Made by a program: the position numbers and the translations under genes
The notes under the pieces: generated by a model
What the model saw: the letters and a program-made list of their open reading frames with translations, nothing else
What the model was told of the DNA's origin: nothing
The model's database searches: none
NCBI GenBank assembly: GCA_030704615.1
Contig: CM060733.1
Location: 56,358,001 to 56,422,000, forward strand
Length of the DNA stretch: 64,000 nucleotides
Reading direction: 5' to 3'
Origin: Takakia lepidozioides
Taxonomy: Eukaryota > Streptophyta > Takakiopsida > Takakiales > Takakiaceae
Shown here: positions 10,171 through 19,929 of the stretch, in pieces
Layout of the letters: the number at the start of each line of letters is the position of its first letter
Position numbering within the stretch: the stretch's first letter is position 1

Positions 10171-10540
10171 CTACTCTGATCCTCCCAGAGATGTCTGTAT
10201 CTGGAAAGGGCACGGCTCCATATCCGCCTCCGTGAGGCCCAAGCCTGCAATAGCAGCTCTGCCCAACATCAATGGCTGAGCTCCCAAGTCCAACAAGACT
10301 TGCAGTGGCCGGTACCTCTTGCCTGCCAGTCCACTCAAACAGAAAATGCGATCCTGGTTGTCTAACATGACAGCTCCGGGTGTCACCATGGCGCGCTCAA
10401 TGGCTGGCCTAGCTGGCAACTCCATCAACCTGGCAGCTGCAGCTTGCCATGGCGCTGCCGTGGCAGTCTTGACCCTCAAATCCGAGGATCCCTCCGGCAC
10501 TACACCTCCCATTATCTCCGCAGAAGATGAAGTAACCTCC
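10171..10540 (-). pseudogene. Gypsy aspartic protease region
   Basis: The active-site-like segment LQVLLDLGAQPLML followed by GRAAIAGLGL matches the retropepsin D-x-G-A and hydrophobic-Gly pattern. It would cleave the polyprotein. Upstream the frame continues through a TSSSAEIMGG stretch to the duplicated 9-bp site at 10532-10540, where the DNA transposon interrupts it. The gag frame ends at the other copy of the site in the same phase. A TAG at 10171 follows. Confidence 0.75.
10532..10540. repeat. Target site duplication, left copy (9 bp)
   Basis: GTAACCTCC here and at 16422-16430 flank the DNA transposon. Both copies encode the same Glu-Val-Thr in the minus-strand gag-pro frame. Because the bases CC follow both copies, the boundary is ambiguous by up to two bases. 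Confidence 0.85.
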
Positions 10541-10557
10541 CCTGGGAGGTGCACTCC
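10541..10557 (+). repeat. Left terminal inverted repeat of the DNA transposon
   Basis: CCTGGGAGGTGCACTCC, matching the right end 16406-16421 in inverted orientation with one mismatch and one indel. Confidence 0.85.
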
Positions 10558-10585
10558 AGCCAATATGTACCAGCCACGTGCGTGC

Positions 10586-10676
10586 ACAGGAGGGGGTATT
10601 TTAAACCCCTCCATGTACAACATTATACATATAGAGGGGGGTTTATATCACCTTAAATATAATCTTACAGGAGGGA
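10586..10676 (+). repeat. Left subterminal repeats (ACAGGAGGGG motif)
   Basis: ACAGGAGGGGG at 10586 and TACAGGAGGGA at 10666, with an inverted version near 10615-10640. Related motifs in the right end lie at 16239, 16283, 16318 and 16352. Subterminal repeats of this kind are often transposase binding sites in plant DNA transposons. Confidence 0.6.
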
Positions 10677-10689
10677 GTTATTGAATTTT

Positions 10690-10765
10690 AGGAGTAGTCT
10701 AGTGGTAAGGGCGTAGAATGTGTCGTGACGCACCGCGGGATCAAATCGCGATGCACTGTTGTTTT
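10690..10765 (+). other. tRNA-like (pol III box) sequence, possible SINE head
   Basis: TAGTCTAGTGGTAAGGGCG resembles a pol III A box and GGGATCAAATCGCG a B box, about 35 bases apart, followed by T-rich sequence. No cloverleaf with a proper acceptor stem is visible, so it is not a functional tRNA gene. It is probably a tRNA-derived SINE remnant within the transposon. Confidence 0.35.
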
Positions 10766-10979
10766 GCTTTTCTTTTTTTTCTTTTCTCCCCGCAATTTGT
10801 CTCCCGCGGGCTCTCTTTTCCCTCCTCCCCCGCACCCCTTCCGTGTCAGCTTGGTCTTAGCAGGCCATGTTTCAATCTCTGCTCAATCTCGCCGTGCATG
10901 CCAGGGGGCAGTGCAGACAGGCCAGGGCAATGTTCTCGAGAAGACCACCTTCATAGAACAAGGTAGCCTAACAAAATGA

Positions 10980-11700
10980 AGACGAGACACTCCCATGGAT
11001 ATTATGGAGTATATATCTTTATTTCCTTGGTTCGTGCTTTGGTTTCTGATGCACTACAACTCTTATGGCATGCCATCCATGCACTGAAGCTCATTGCCTT
11101 CTTTCTCCTTTCTTCTTTGTGACCCCCTCTCTTGTTTCTTTTTTCCTCTTATCCCATAAGATCTTTGAGCTTCCTGCAGCCATTGTGAAGTACGATTTCA
11201 TTTCATTGCTTTTCTTTCATTCTGTTCCTCTGCGCCTCTCCACCTATCCTAAGCAGCTGATCGACTTTCAGAATTTTCATCCCGCATGTGGAAACCGATA
11301 TGCAGATGGTCAACTGGAAACAATAGTGGCAGTAGCGCATTGATAGAACAAGGCACTGCTAATGAAGGTACCTTCTTCAACGCATTTCAGCCTGTTTTCT
11401 CTGTTAGTAGAGTCGTCCCTATTTTTTCATGTTGAATTCTGCAAGTTAGCTCGTTGGTGGATCTATGGTGGTTTTGGAGTGATTTTGTGCTCCTTGTACC
11501 TTCTTCTTCAACCTATTTCAGTCTGCAGCAGCAAGAATTAGCAACGTCAAACTCATCAATCAGGTACTTGCTTCTGTATACATTTCATCCTCTTATCAAC
11601 GTAGTCCCTGCTTGGACAGCCTATAGGGTTGTATAAAACAGGACTTTGGAACCTTCCAACCCGGGTGCTTTGTTATTGGTCTATCAAGGTCTGATTTGAA
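10980..11700. other. Transposon 5' region without clear coding sequence
   Basis: This is pyrimidine-rich sequence between the left end and the first ORF of the DNA transposon. Possible leader or introns; no domain seen. Confidence 0.4.
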
Positions 11701-12153
11701 ATGCTTTCATTGCATTTTACAGGTGAACTCATCATGGAAGAAGAGTTGGAAGTAAAAGTCCTGCTCGTTGGAGGAGATGCATCACCAAACAGGCTTGGTT
11801 CTGTGTTCACTATGCAAGGTGTCACATACAAATGCATCCGAGCAGAAATTCTAGGTGATGAGCTTGTCTCAGCAAAATTTCATTTCCTTTCCATGGGGGG
11901 TAGTGTCCTTTCAGCCAAGCAGGAAGAGAGGATGGTTCTGAAAGGGGATACTGTACACATTAAGATTTCAGACCAAAATGATGGGGACCAAGGATTGAAA
12001 AGACCTCTATCTTCCAGTGGTTCTACGATCTTGCATGAGGACAGACCAGGCGAGGACCCGGCACCAGTGTCTACCAATATGAGGATGGACCCTGATACAC
12101 CCTTTGCTGGCGATGGTGGAAATGAAGACCATGCACATGAGCATGCACTTTAG
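11701..12153 (+). CDS. Hypothetical transposon protein, 150 aa
   Basis: This open frame starts near an internal EEELEVKVLLVGG segment and ends in an acidic, His-rich tail. The middle (GVTYKCIRAEILGDELVSA) is compact but I recognise no family. It lies inside the DNA transposon just upstream of the zinc-finger frame and could be a first exon of the same gene, or an accessory protein. No splice evidence was strong enough to join them. Confidence 0.4.
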   Translation: MLSLHFTGELIMEEELEVKVLLVGGDASPNRLGSVFTMQGVTYKCIRAEILGDELVSAKFHFLSMGGSVLSAKQEERMVLKGDTVHIKISDQNDGDQGLKRPLSSSGSTILHEDRPGEDPAPVSTNMRMDPDTPFAGDGGNEDHAHEHAL

Positions 12154-12170
12154 CAGAGATCTGGTAGATT

Positions 12171-12866
12171 GTGCAGCACGTTGGCTACATCCAAAAATGG
12201 CAGAAAGAGATTAGAGCCGTTGAAAGGAAAATCTCTGTAGAAGGACGATGTGACAAGTTTGAGCTGATGACAAAGGATCAACAAGGACAAGCAATGTTCC
12301 ACATATGGTGTGTTGAGTGTGAGGATGTTTATGCACGGTCTAGGAAAAACAAACCATATGATGCATGTGCAAACTTTATGAGGTCTCATTTGAGGAGTGA
12401 GGGGCATCGCATAGCCTATGAGAGGCGTCATGGGAAGGGTTCATCACAATGTGTCATCAGCCCTGTAAATGCAGATGAAGCATTAGATGCAAAGAAGAAC
12501 AGGGTGAAGGAGGCATTAGAGGAAGTCGCTCGGTTTTGTGAAGACAATCCTGGAAACAGATTCGAGATTGTGGAAGCCACAATTGGAGACTATTCGCAGT
12601 TGGGTTCCATAAGGATTAGGTGCCCACTTGATTTGAAGTGGCTACTCTTGTTTCCAAGGACAGATTCTTTGCAATCTTCTTTAACAGAGCATGTGAAAGG
12701 AAAAACTCATGTCGATGCAGAGATTTGCCAGAAGGTTGGAAGTAGTGAAGGACTGTGCAAAAAGAGAGGAAGGCCTCCAAAGCCTATGATTGCCAAAGAT
12801 GTAAAGCAACGGGATCTAACCTCTTTCTTGGTCAGTCAACCTGTGTTGCCGTCCCCCACCACTTGA
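12171..12866 (+). pseudogene. Transposon protein with BED/C2H2-like zinc finger (transposase N-terminus)
   Basis: The 231-residue frame has a finger of the pattern Cys-x2-Cys ... His-x5-His (WCVECEDVYARS, then MRSHLRSEGHRIAYERRH). This fits a BED or C2H2 DNA-binding domain, common at the N-terminus of plant transposases. A second Cys/His cluster (RIRCPLDLKW, EHVKGKTHVDAEIC) follows, then a basic AT-hook-like KKRGRPPKP. Such domains would bind the transposon ends. The frame stops at 12866 and transposase-like sequence resumes at about 13080 in another frame, so an intron or lesions lie between. Confidence 0.6.
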
Positions 12867-13089
12867 CAATCCAATTGTGGCATCAACAATGGGAGCATCC
12901 TCGTCACAAACTCCATACACTTGTGTTGACGCTGCCCAACGGGCAGATCTGATTGAGGATTGACAATTACAGCAAAGGTCCCAATGCAACAAAGGAAGAG
13001 ACAGTTTGTGTTGGGGCCTATGGGATTAATGGTGGGAGTACAACCAGCAGAGAATAAGTCTGAAACCATTCCTTCAAGATAGCAAGGGA

Positions 13090-16000
13090 GGAAAGAAATG
13101 GTATGTCGAGCCGTTGACAAATGCAACCATCACTCTAAACAATGAAGAGCATAAGGTTGTTGGTACGTTTCGGCACGCGGATTGTTTTAGAGTGTCATTG
13201 GATGGGGAGCCATTTCCAAACTTGAGATGTTCAGCATGTTCTTCCATTCCCTTGGAAAATGACTTCAGAATGAGGGTATATAGAGAAAGACGTGCCATGG
13301 AATGTAGAGGGGAGATAAATACTGGCAAGGGAAGAAGGTTGTCGAGATTGTCAAACAAGTTTACAAAAACAGATAGGAGTTGAGCAGTTGAGGTTCAAAT
13401 TGTGGGAGGCCAGGACCAAAGTGGCATCCTTGTCTGTGCGATGTAGGAGTTTGAAGGAGTCTGGGATTGAGGCAATTGAAAGAGGAGATGTTCTCAAATT
13501 TTGTCGTGATATTGTTGATGCACATAGGAGGGGGGATTTTGAAGGAAAAGAAAGTTTGTGGGATTTTCTTGTTGATATGGGCAAGAATATTGACAGGTCT
13601 CCACAAGGGAAGAGGTATGGTACTAGCACAAAAACAATGTTTGAGACTGTGCAGCTTTGGGGGGGTCCGAGATTGCATCATTTTTTGGCTTCAAATGTGG
13701 GGGGTCCTTCTATTGATACTACAAGACGGTCTTTGAGGAAAGGTTTGAAGTATAGAGCGGGAGAAACGGATGATATATTTCAGCATGTGGCTGGAATTTA
13801 CAGAGATGTGATGGAAGATGCAAATATTCCAATGGGAAGCATCCCAGTGATGGTGGCCGAAGATGAAACTGTTGTGAAGCGATTGGTACGTTGGATTGCT
13901 AGGGATGACACCCTTCTCGGGTTTTGTGGGCTTCAAGACAACCATGTATGTATTTCAAATTTTGTGGTGCAAGTGGGAGAAGGGGAATCAGGGTACGAAC
14001 ATATTGTGGAGGCATTCAAAAACAATGTGGTTGTCCATTATGCTAGAGTGTTGATAGCAAATCCTCTACATGTATGATTACCTCGATTGGTATTGGTAAT
14101 CCAGCTCACTTGCAATAGATTTGACAACAATTTTGTGAGATCGCAATGGGAAGTGGTGAGACAGTTGTGGGACAAATATGTGAGGGACGTAGTTGGGCCT
14201 ATAATTGGGCATGCTTCAGACGGAGATAGTAGGAGGAGAAAAGTGATGTTAGAAGATTATGCCAATGGGGCTGGAAGTAGATTTTGCATCCCTTGGGAAT
14301 GATGGTTGTTTACAGGTCGAGTGTGCAACGGGGGAGATATATACGGACTCCATGATCAGGACTTCATCCACAATGGGAAAAATTTGGTAAATCCCTTGGA
14401 CAGTGCATCACGGACTTTGGTGTTGGGTGATGAGGTTGCTACATTGAATCGTGTGTTATTGGTCTACCATTCATTTTCAGTGGACAAGCATGGACTTCGG
14501 GAATGTGATATCAAAAGAGAAGATCGACAGAATTGGGCACCGGCTCAACGACTGGCATCTCGGAAGGTGCAAGCTTGTTTGAGGGAGTTACAATCAACTG
14601 TGAATCATCGAAGAGAGAGGACCAAAGGTACTGAAATTTACCTATACATCATTTCATGCTACATCGACATTTTTTTGTCTCCTCACATGTCATTGTGTGT
14701 GAGGGTACAATCTGCTGTGAAGGTATCATTTTTTTTCAGATTGTGGAAGTTGTGGCTATTCCACCACGAGGTGTATAATCTGAAATCCTTCTTCATTAGC
14801 AGGGAAGCATAATTGGATTTACAAATTTCATGCCACTACGTGGTTCTACTTATCAAATTGTTCAAGGATAAGTTTAATCATGTGCAAGTTCCTTTGAGCC
14901 TTGTTGGTTTAGATGTGTGTGAAATATTCTTCAGCAAAGTGGGAGGTATGTTACGGAATGAGAGGACATATGACGGGTGTGATTTGATTGAGAGTGTGGG
15001 AGCATTAACACGCATATCCGAGTTCGAGGTGAATCCAAAAGGACCCAAGTTCTCAAGAGCTCACAAGAAACAAGAACACATATGGTCTTCTTTGGAGAAG
15101 AAGCCAGGTATCCCCCTTGCTGATTTGTCCGACTTTTCTATTGTCCAATCGGATGATTGCATTGTGGAGGCTTTGAAAACTGGATTTCTAGAAGCGCAAC
15201 TTTTATGCCATAAACTTGGGATGAAACCAAACAAAGCAACAAACTTGGATTGGTGGAATGAGCCATGGACAATTGAGAGACAAATGGAGGCCGAGCTATT
15301 CAAAAGCATGGAAGATGAGGGTGATGATGTCGATGCCATAGATTCTATTTGTCCTCTTAATGCAGACACACATATTCAAAATGAGGTCGTGGAAGATGAA
15401 TTGGTGTGCGGGCCTTCGAATTCAATGGAGGATGTTTTGAACCAACCTTTGGATGATCATGCGGAAGAGGTACTTGTTCAAATTGAATTGAGACATACTC
15501 TGGATGCTGTCATTGATGAGTTTGAACAAGAGAAAGATGGATTGAAGGCAGTGGTTCCATTTGTCAAAGTAGACGGGAAGACCATTTCAAAAGCACTTTG
15601 GTTAGCCAACTCAATGGCAACCCTACTCTATCCAAGGATAGATTGACACGAGTAAGAAGTGCATCGATGTTGTTTTGCGAGAAAACAAACCAAACTACCA
15701 GCAACAAAGCCACGAGCTTGGGATTGGGTTCGGATTGTGCTGTATTTTTTGTTGATGAGGAGACTGCGATCCAAACTACAAACAGGAAAGGTAGACCAGG
15801 GAAAACCTGCAAAGGAGCAACCAAATGCACTTGGTATTTGGGTAGGGTTCAAAGAATGCGGAAGAAAATCAATAAGCGGTTTGTAGAATGTAGGGATTCT
15901 GTTGATTTATTGGAGCGTCCTTCTCATATGGAGATTGGGTTAGCATGGTACCAAAAAATTCGAGGAGGGGTCTATACGTACGATTTGATGGATAACATGA

Positions 16001-16140
16001 TGGTTGATTTTGATTCCATTATCGCGTTAGCATGTTTAAAGTACAATGTCAAGTCAAACACATATGTTCTTGATGCAAATGACCGAAAAGTCTTTGACAA
16101 CTTTATCAAAGACAAATATATTTTTAAATTAATTTGTTAG
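13090..16140 (+). pseudogene. Decayed transposase of unassigned family
   Basis: Pieces in order: 13090-13383 (Cys pair RCSACSSIP), 13388-14077 (LHHFLASNVGGPSIDTTRR, then PVMVAEDETVVKR as a possible catalytic acidic site), 14087-14302 (VVGPIIGHASDGDSRRRKV), 14306-14640, then 14813-15646 (VGLDVCEIFFSKVGGM) and 15650-16140. In-frame TGA codons at 14075 and 14300 and frameshifts near 13383 and 15640 disable it. A possible intron spans about 14626 to 14800. The arrangement of an acidic DETVV block, a Ser-Asp-Gly-Asp block and a late C-E-x-F-F-S block suggests a DDE/DDD transposase, but I cannot place it in a named superfamily. Confidence 0.6.
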
Positions 16141-16405
16141 ATTTTATTATGTTTTAAATGAATAAATTCGATATAATATAAAAACATACATATACATATT
16201 GGAGGGTTATTTTTAATGATGGAAAATGAGAATATACATACAGAAGGGGGTACTTTCTAAAAATTGTAAATTTTTGTATATTTACAGGAGGGGATTTTAT
16301 AATCTTCAAAAAATATGTACAGAGGGGGTATAAATTATCCAAGGACCCGTATACAGGGGGTTTTTTTATTAGGCGACGAACGCACGTGATACGCACAGTT
16401 TATAA
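16141..16405 (+). repeat. Right subterminal region of the DNA transposon
   Basis: AT-rich, non-coding, with TACAGAAGGGGG (16239), TACAGGAGGGG (16283), TACAGAGGGGG (16318) and TACAGGGGG (16352) in direct orientation. They match the motifs at the left end. Confidence 0.65.
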
Positions 16406-16421
16406 GGAGTGCACCCCCCGG
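16406..16421 (-). repeat. Right terminal inverted repeat of the DNA transposon
   Basis: GGAGTGCACCCCCCGG on the + strand, inverse of the left end at 10541-10557. Confidence 0.85.
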
Positions 16422-16430
16422 GTAACCTCC
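16422..16430. repeat. Target site duplication, right copy (9 bp)
   Basis: GTAACCTCC, identical to 10532-10540. Confidence 0.85.
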
Positions 16431-18299
16431 CCACTCTCACAGAGTGTAGCTGCTAGCCTGAACACCTCAGCTGGTCTTACCCCCGGCGTCGCAATCATGG
16501 TAGCCGAGAACAATGGAGCCTGGCACACAGATGTGGCCGCTCCTAGCAGCACACTAGCTGCCGTAGCTTTGGCAACACTAGATAGTGGTGCTACCCGTGT
16601 AGCTCTCCCCAATGGCATGGTAACCTCCGCCTCGGTAACAGTCGGGCGAGAACTAGGTGCCATGGATGGCGTCGACACTATCTCCGCCAATGTGAATGAC
16701 TGAGGAAGCATAGCCTGACGGCTTGCCTCCCCACGCTGTGGATCCAACTCCACCTTTGCACCTCGTGGCTCAGGAACTCGTGCTGCTCCTCGAGTCACGG
16801 CTGCAGCAGACTCCACCTGCACTAGTGGTAGTGCTGCTCCGCACATGAATCCCATGCCTCCCATATCTCCTCCCTCAGGAGCAGGAGGTGGAGCATCCGG
16901 CCTTGGAGCCGGTACCACCTGAGCTGTAGCCATGGCAGCGAGCCTCTGCTCTAGCTGCCGAAGCCGGTTGGCCATGCCTTGGTCAACACCCTGACCTCCG
17001 CGTCCTTGGCCATGTTGAGCTTGCCCTTGGCCTACACCCCGTGCCTGGCCACCTCGTCCTCTTTGGGCTGCTCCCCCTTGCCCGCGGCCACCATTGTTCC
17101 CTTGGAACTGGCCTGGGCGCAACTCGGGATGCAAACCATAATACTGGGCCTCTCCATGCCCGTGTTTGTCACAATGCCCACACTGCAACTGTGCAGGCTG
17201 TGCATGTGCCGGCCCTTTGCCTCCCTCTGGACAATCCTTCTTGACGTGGGGTCCTCCACATGTCCAACACACCACATCCGCCCGTTGTTGGCCTGCAAAT
17301 GAAGGGAGAGACCCCTGCATCTGAGGTTCTCTCTGCCCTTCCCTGAGCTTCACCTGAGCCCCCATGTTGCCTTGAGCACGTTGAGGTAGTGGTTGGCTAG
17401 GAGCACTACTACCCTATGGTGTCTCCTTAGCAAATCCTACCATGACCACTCGTTCCTCCACCATGTTGAGCTCTATCCGCTCTGCCAGCAAAAATACATT
17501 TGCTAAGATGGGTTGGGCCACTTGTAGGAGAGTTGCATCCCGCACCCTTCTCCTCAGCTCCTTGTCCAATATCCCATACCAGAATTGGGCTGCCTGAGCT
17601 TCCGTAACCCCTTGGGCGACATTTATCAAGCGCCTCATGCGAGTGAAAGCCTCCCTCAAGCTCTCAGTAGGCTTTTGTTGGAACTCTTGCAAGCTCCGCA
17701 ACTTCTCTGTCCTCACCCCTTGGTAGTTCCCTCTCAACTCTTCGAAGAACTCCACAACTGGGTTGAAGGCACGCACGGGTACTGGTGCAGGTGTGGTAGT
17801 GGCTTGGGTGGACGTCGTAGCTACGGTACCACCAGTCCTACTAGTCCCACTGCTACTTGCTGAAGCTGCCGGTGCAGCGCCAGGTGTAGCCACTGCCCTC
17901 GTGACTCTAGTGCCCCTAGTGATGGAGACATAGTCGGGTGACCAGTACATCCTCCACTCCTCGATCTCAACCTCATGCCCCCGCTTGAACTCATGGTAAT
18001 CATCCATAGGCGGCCCCTCAAGGTGCTGAAACAGCCCCTTCCGTAAATAGTTGTGGATTGCGCATTTGCTGCAAATCACACCAACTATCAAACTCTTGGA
18101 TAAAATCATCCAACTCGATGGTGCCCACCGCCCCAGAGTACCTTCGTGGCCCCTTGGTAGCTCCATACATCTCCTCCATTGTGTCCCACAACAATGGCAA
18201 GGAAACAACTTGCACCGCCGGTATGAGTCCTCCTGATTCACAATCCGAATCAGAACCTTCCGTAGAAAACACAGGTGGTGAAGGTGGCCTAAACCGCAC
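16431..18299 (-). pseudogene. Gypsy gag (capsid and nucleocapsid), interrupted
   Basis: The N-terminal piece (18299-18018) reads RPPSPPVFSTEGSDSD ... YSGAVGTIELDDFIQEFD. A frameshift near 18030 leads to the capsid-like retrotrans_gag segment (NPVVEFFEELRGNYQG, SLREAFTRMRRLINVAQG, DKELRRRVRDATLLQ). A TAG at 17414 precedes the nucleocapsid part, which has a CCHC knuckle CWTCGGPHVKKDC, a second Cys/His cluster CGHCDKHGHGEAQ and a Gly/Gln/Arg-rich RNA-binding tail. Gag packages the element RNA. The frame then runs to the 9-bp site where the DNA transposon cuts it. The initiation codon is not clear. Confidence 0.85.
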
Positions 18300-19058
18300 A
18301 CGTCATCTCGTGTACCCACTAGTATCGCTAGTGCTCGAACCGGCACTGTCCCCAACAACTAGTGGCACCTCCGTGTTGACACTCAACCGGTCATGAACAT
18401 GTCCCTAACCCCCTCTCCACAAGGTAACCGGGTAGAGAACCTCTTGCGGCTTATGGTTTGGAATACTAAGTTCCTAACATAGCCTACACCTGTACCTGCA
18501 TCCACCGCAAGCACTCCTATGGTTGGCTGGTCATCACCTCCAACCTCACCACAGGAGAAACAATGATGGTCTGGCTAGTCATCACCCCAGCCTCACCATC
18601 GACAGCATGCTCTAGGACTGGCCGGTGATCAAATCTGGACCAATCACCTATAAAAACAAGCGCCCACACAAAACTAGCATGTCGCACAGTCCAGCATGCA
18701 GGTATGGAGGGGATCCAAACACAAGAAATCAGAACGACAACTCCCCCACACCAAAAACAACTCCACGGTGTTGCTCCTGCAAGGACACCCCAGCCCAAAC
18801 CCGGATTGATTCTTGCCTCTACCTACGGAAAGGTCTTGGCCTAATGAGAGGGTGGAAACTACAAGGAAGAGAAGCTAAAGCAATGCCTAACCCCAGCATG
18901 CCCTCATCCCAACACTCTTCCTCTCTTCTCTTCCCTTACTTGCATGACCATGGGAATATCATGAAGATACTCCTCAAACTGCCCTCCACGAGCTTCAAAA
19001 TTCGGCCTTCAAGACCACATGCCAGTCCTTAGGCAGTCCACCAGTGCCTCCATGAGTC
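18300..19058. other. Expected gypsy 5' region; no LTR found
   Basis: The 5' LTR of the gypsy element should lie here or above, but no copy of the 4793-4980 LTR and no clear primer binding site is visible. A CCAAT (about 18641) followed by CTATAAAAAC (about 18648) on the + strand resembles a promoter, with no gene behind it. Confidence 0.4.
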
Positions 19059-19561
19059 AGCACAGGCCGTCCACAGGTCAACACGGGCCACCACAGACCA
19101 GCATAGGCCCACACAGCTCACTGGTCACAGCCGTCACAGCCCCACACAGGCCACAGCCTGTCACAGCCCTACACAGGTCACAGGGTCACAGCCCCACAGG
19201 CCGTAGCCTGTCACAGCCCATCACAGCCCCAAAGGCCACAGGCACAGCCTGTCACAGCCCTACAAAGGTCACAGGGTCACAGCCCCAAAGGCCACAGCCC
19301 GTCACATCCCGTCACAGCCCCACAGGCCACATGGCACAGCCTGTCACAGCCCGCCATAGCCTGTCACAGCCCATCACAGCCCCACAGGCCACTGGGCACA
19401 GCCTGTCACAGCCCCTCACAGCCTGTCACAGCCCCACATGCCACATGGCACAACCTGTCACAGCCCCTCACAGCCCATCACAGCGTGTTACAGCCCGTCA
19501 CAACCCCACAGGCCACAGGGCACAGCCTGTCACAGCCCGTCACAGCCCCACAGGCCACTCA
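19059..19561. repeat. Minisatellite, CACAGCCC-CACAGGCCA core, ~500 bp
   Basis: Dozens of short units of GTCACAGCC, CACAGGCCACA and CACAGCCTGTC in higher-order blocks of about 60 bases (CAGGCCACATGGCACAGCC and variants recur). The 181-residue open frame over it is a low-complexity reading, not a gene. The complementary core occurs at 761-931. Confidence 0.9.
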
Positions 19562-19929
19562 TGACAGTTTAGCCATTTCTCCAAGGGGTTTAGCCAGGCC
19601 AAGCTAGGGTTTGTGTCTCTTGGACTCTAGGCTTCTTTGCACTGAGCTATGGCGACTGTGAAGAAATCAGCAAGGTATTCTTGTTCTTTCGGCTCCCACA
19701 CACCACCAATAGTAGCCCTAAGCCATGAGGAAGATGGTTGCCACAAACCAAGCCTTCTTTCTCACTTAGACTCCCCAAACACGCCACTAAACTCAATGGC
19801 AAACAACCAAGCCTTGCTGGTTTCCAGCCTTTGTGAGCACTCATTCAAGCATTTTCTTTGGCCATAGCATCTGTCTTAGAGCCTATTCCAGCCTTCTACA
19901 CCTGCCACTTCAAGAGCCATGCTCTATCT
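19562..19929. other. No recognisable gene
   Basis: Short frames only; no domain seen. Confidence 0.35.

Larger units (their letters stand above)
10541..16421 (+). mobile_element. 5.9-kb DNA transposon of unassigned superfamily, nested in gypsy gag-pro
   Basis: Ends are terminal inverted repeats: CCTGGGAGGTGCACTCC on the left and, reverse-complemented, CCGGGGGGTGCACTCC on the right. A 9-bp duplication GTAACCTCC flanks it. Removing the element rejoins one gag-pro frame, so the insertion is precise. Subterminal TACAGGAGGGG-type motifs recur near both ends. Inside are a zinc-finger-like frame and a transposase-like pseudogene on the + strand (11701-16140). A 9-bp duplication is usual for Mutator-like elements, but the protein does not look like MULE transposase to me. 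Confidence 0.85.
4793..18299 (-). mobile_element. Ty3/gypsy retrotransposon carrying a DNA methyltransferase and a PHD finger
   Basis: Read on the minus strand the element runs gag (18299-16431), protease (from 10531), linker, C5-DNA methyltransferase (about 9591-8623), RT, RNase H, integrase, PHD finger (5388-5242), polypurine tract (4991-4981) and a 188-bp 3' LTR (4980-4793). The RT-RH-INT order is Ty3/gypsy. A 5.9-kb DNA transposon is nested in gag-pro. No 5' LTR or primer binding site was found above 18.3 kb, so the 5' end is missing or diverged. The pol region holds frameshifts and stops and cannot be autonomous. A second, shorter relative lies at 54273-57349. Confidence 0.9.

Noticed and set aside
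10690-10765. tRNA gene
   Set aside because: Box-like words only; no cloverleaf.
18300-18700. 5' LTR of the gypsy element
   Set aside because: No match to the 188-bp or 85-bp LTR and no convincing primer binding site.
19019-19564. 181-codon open frame
   Set aside because: Entirely the reading of a short tandem repeat; low-complexity translation and no gene context.
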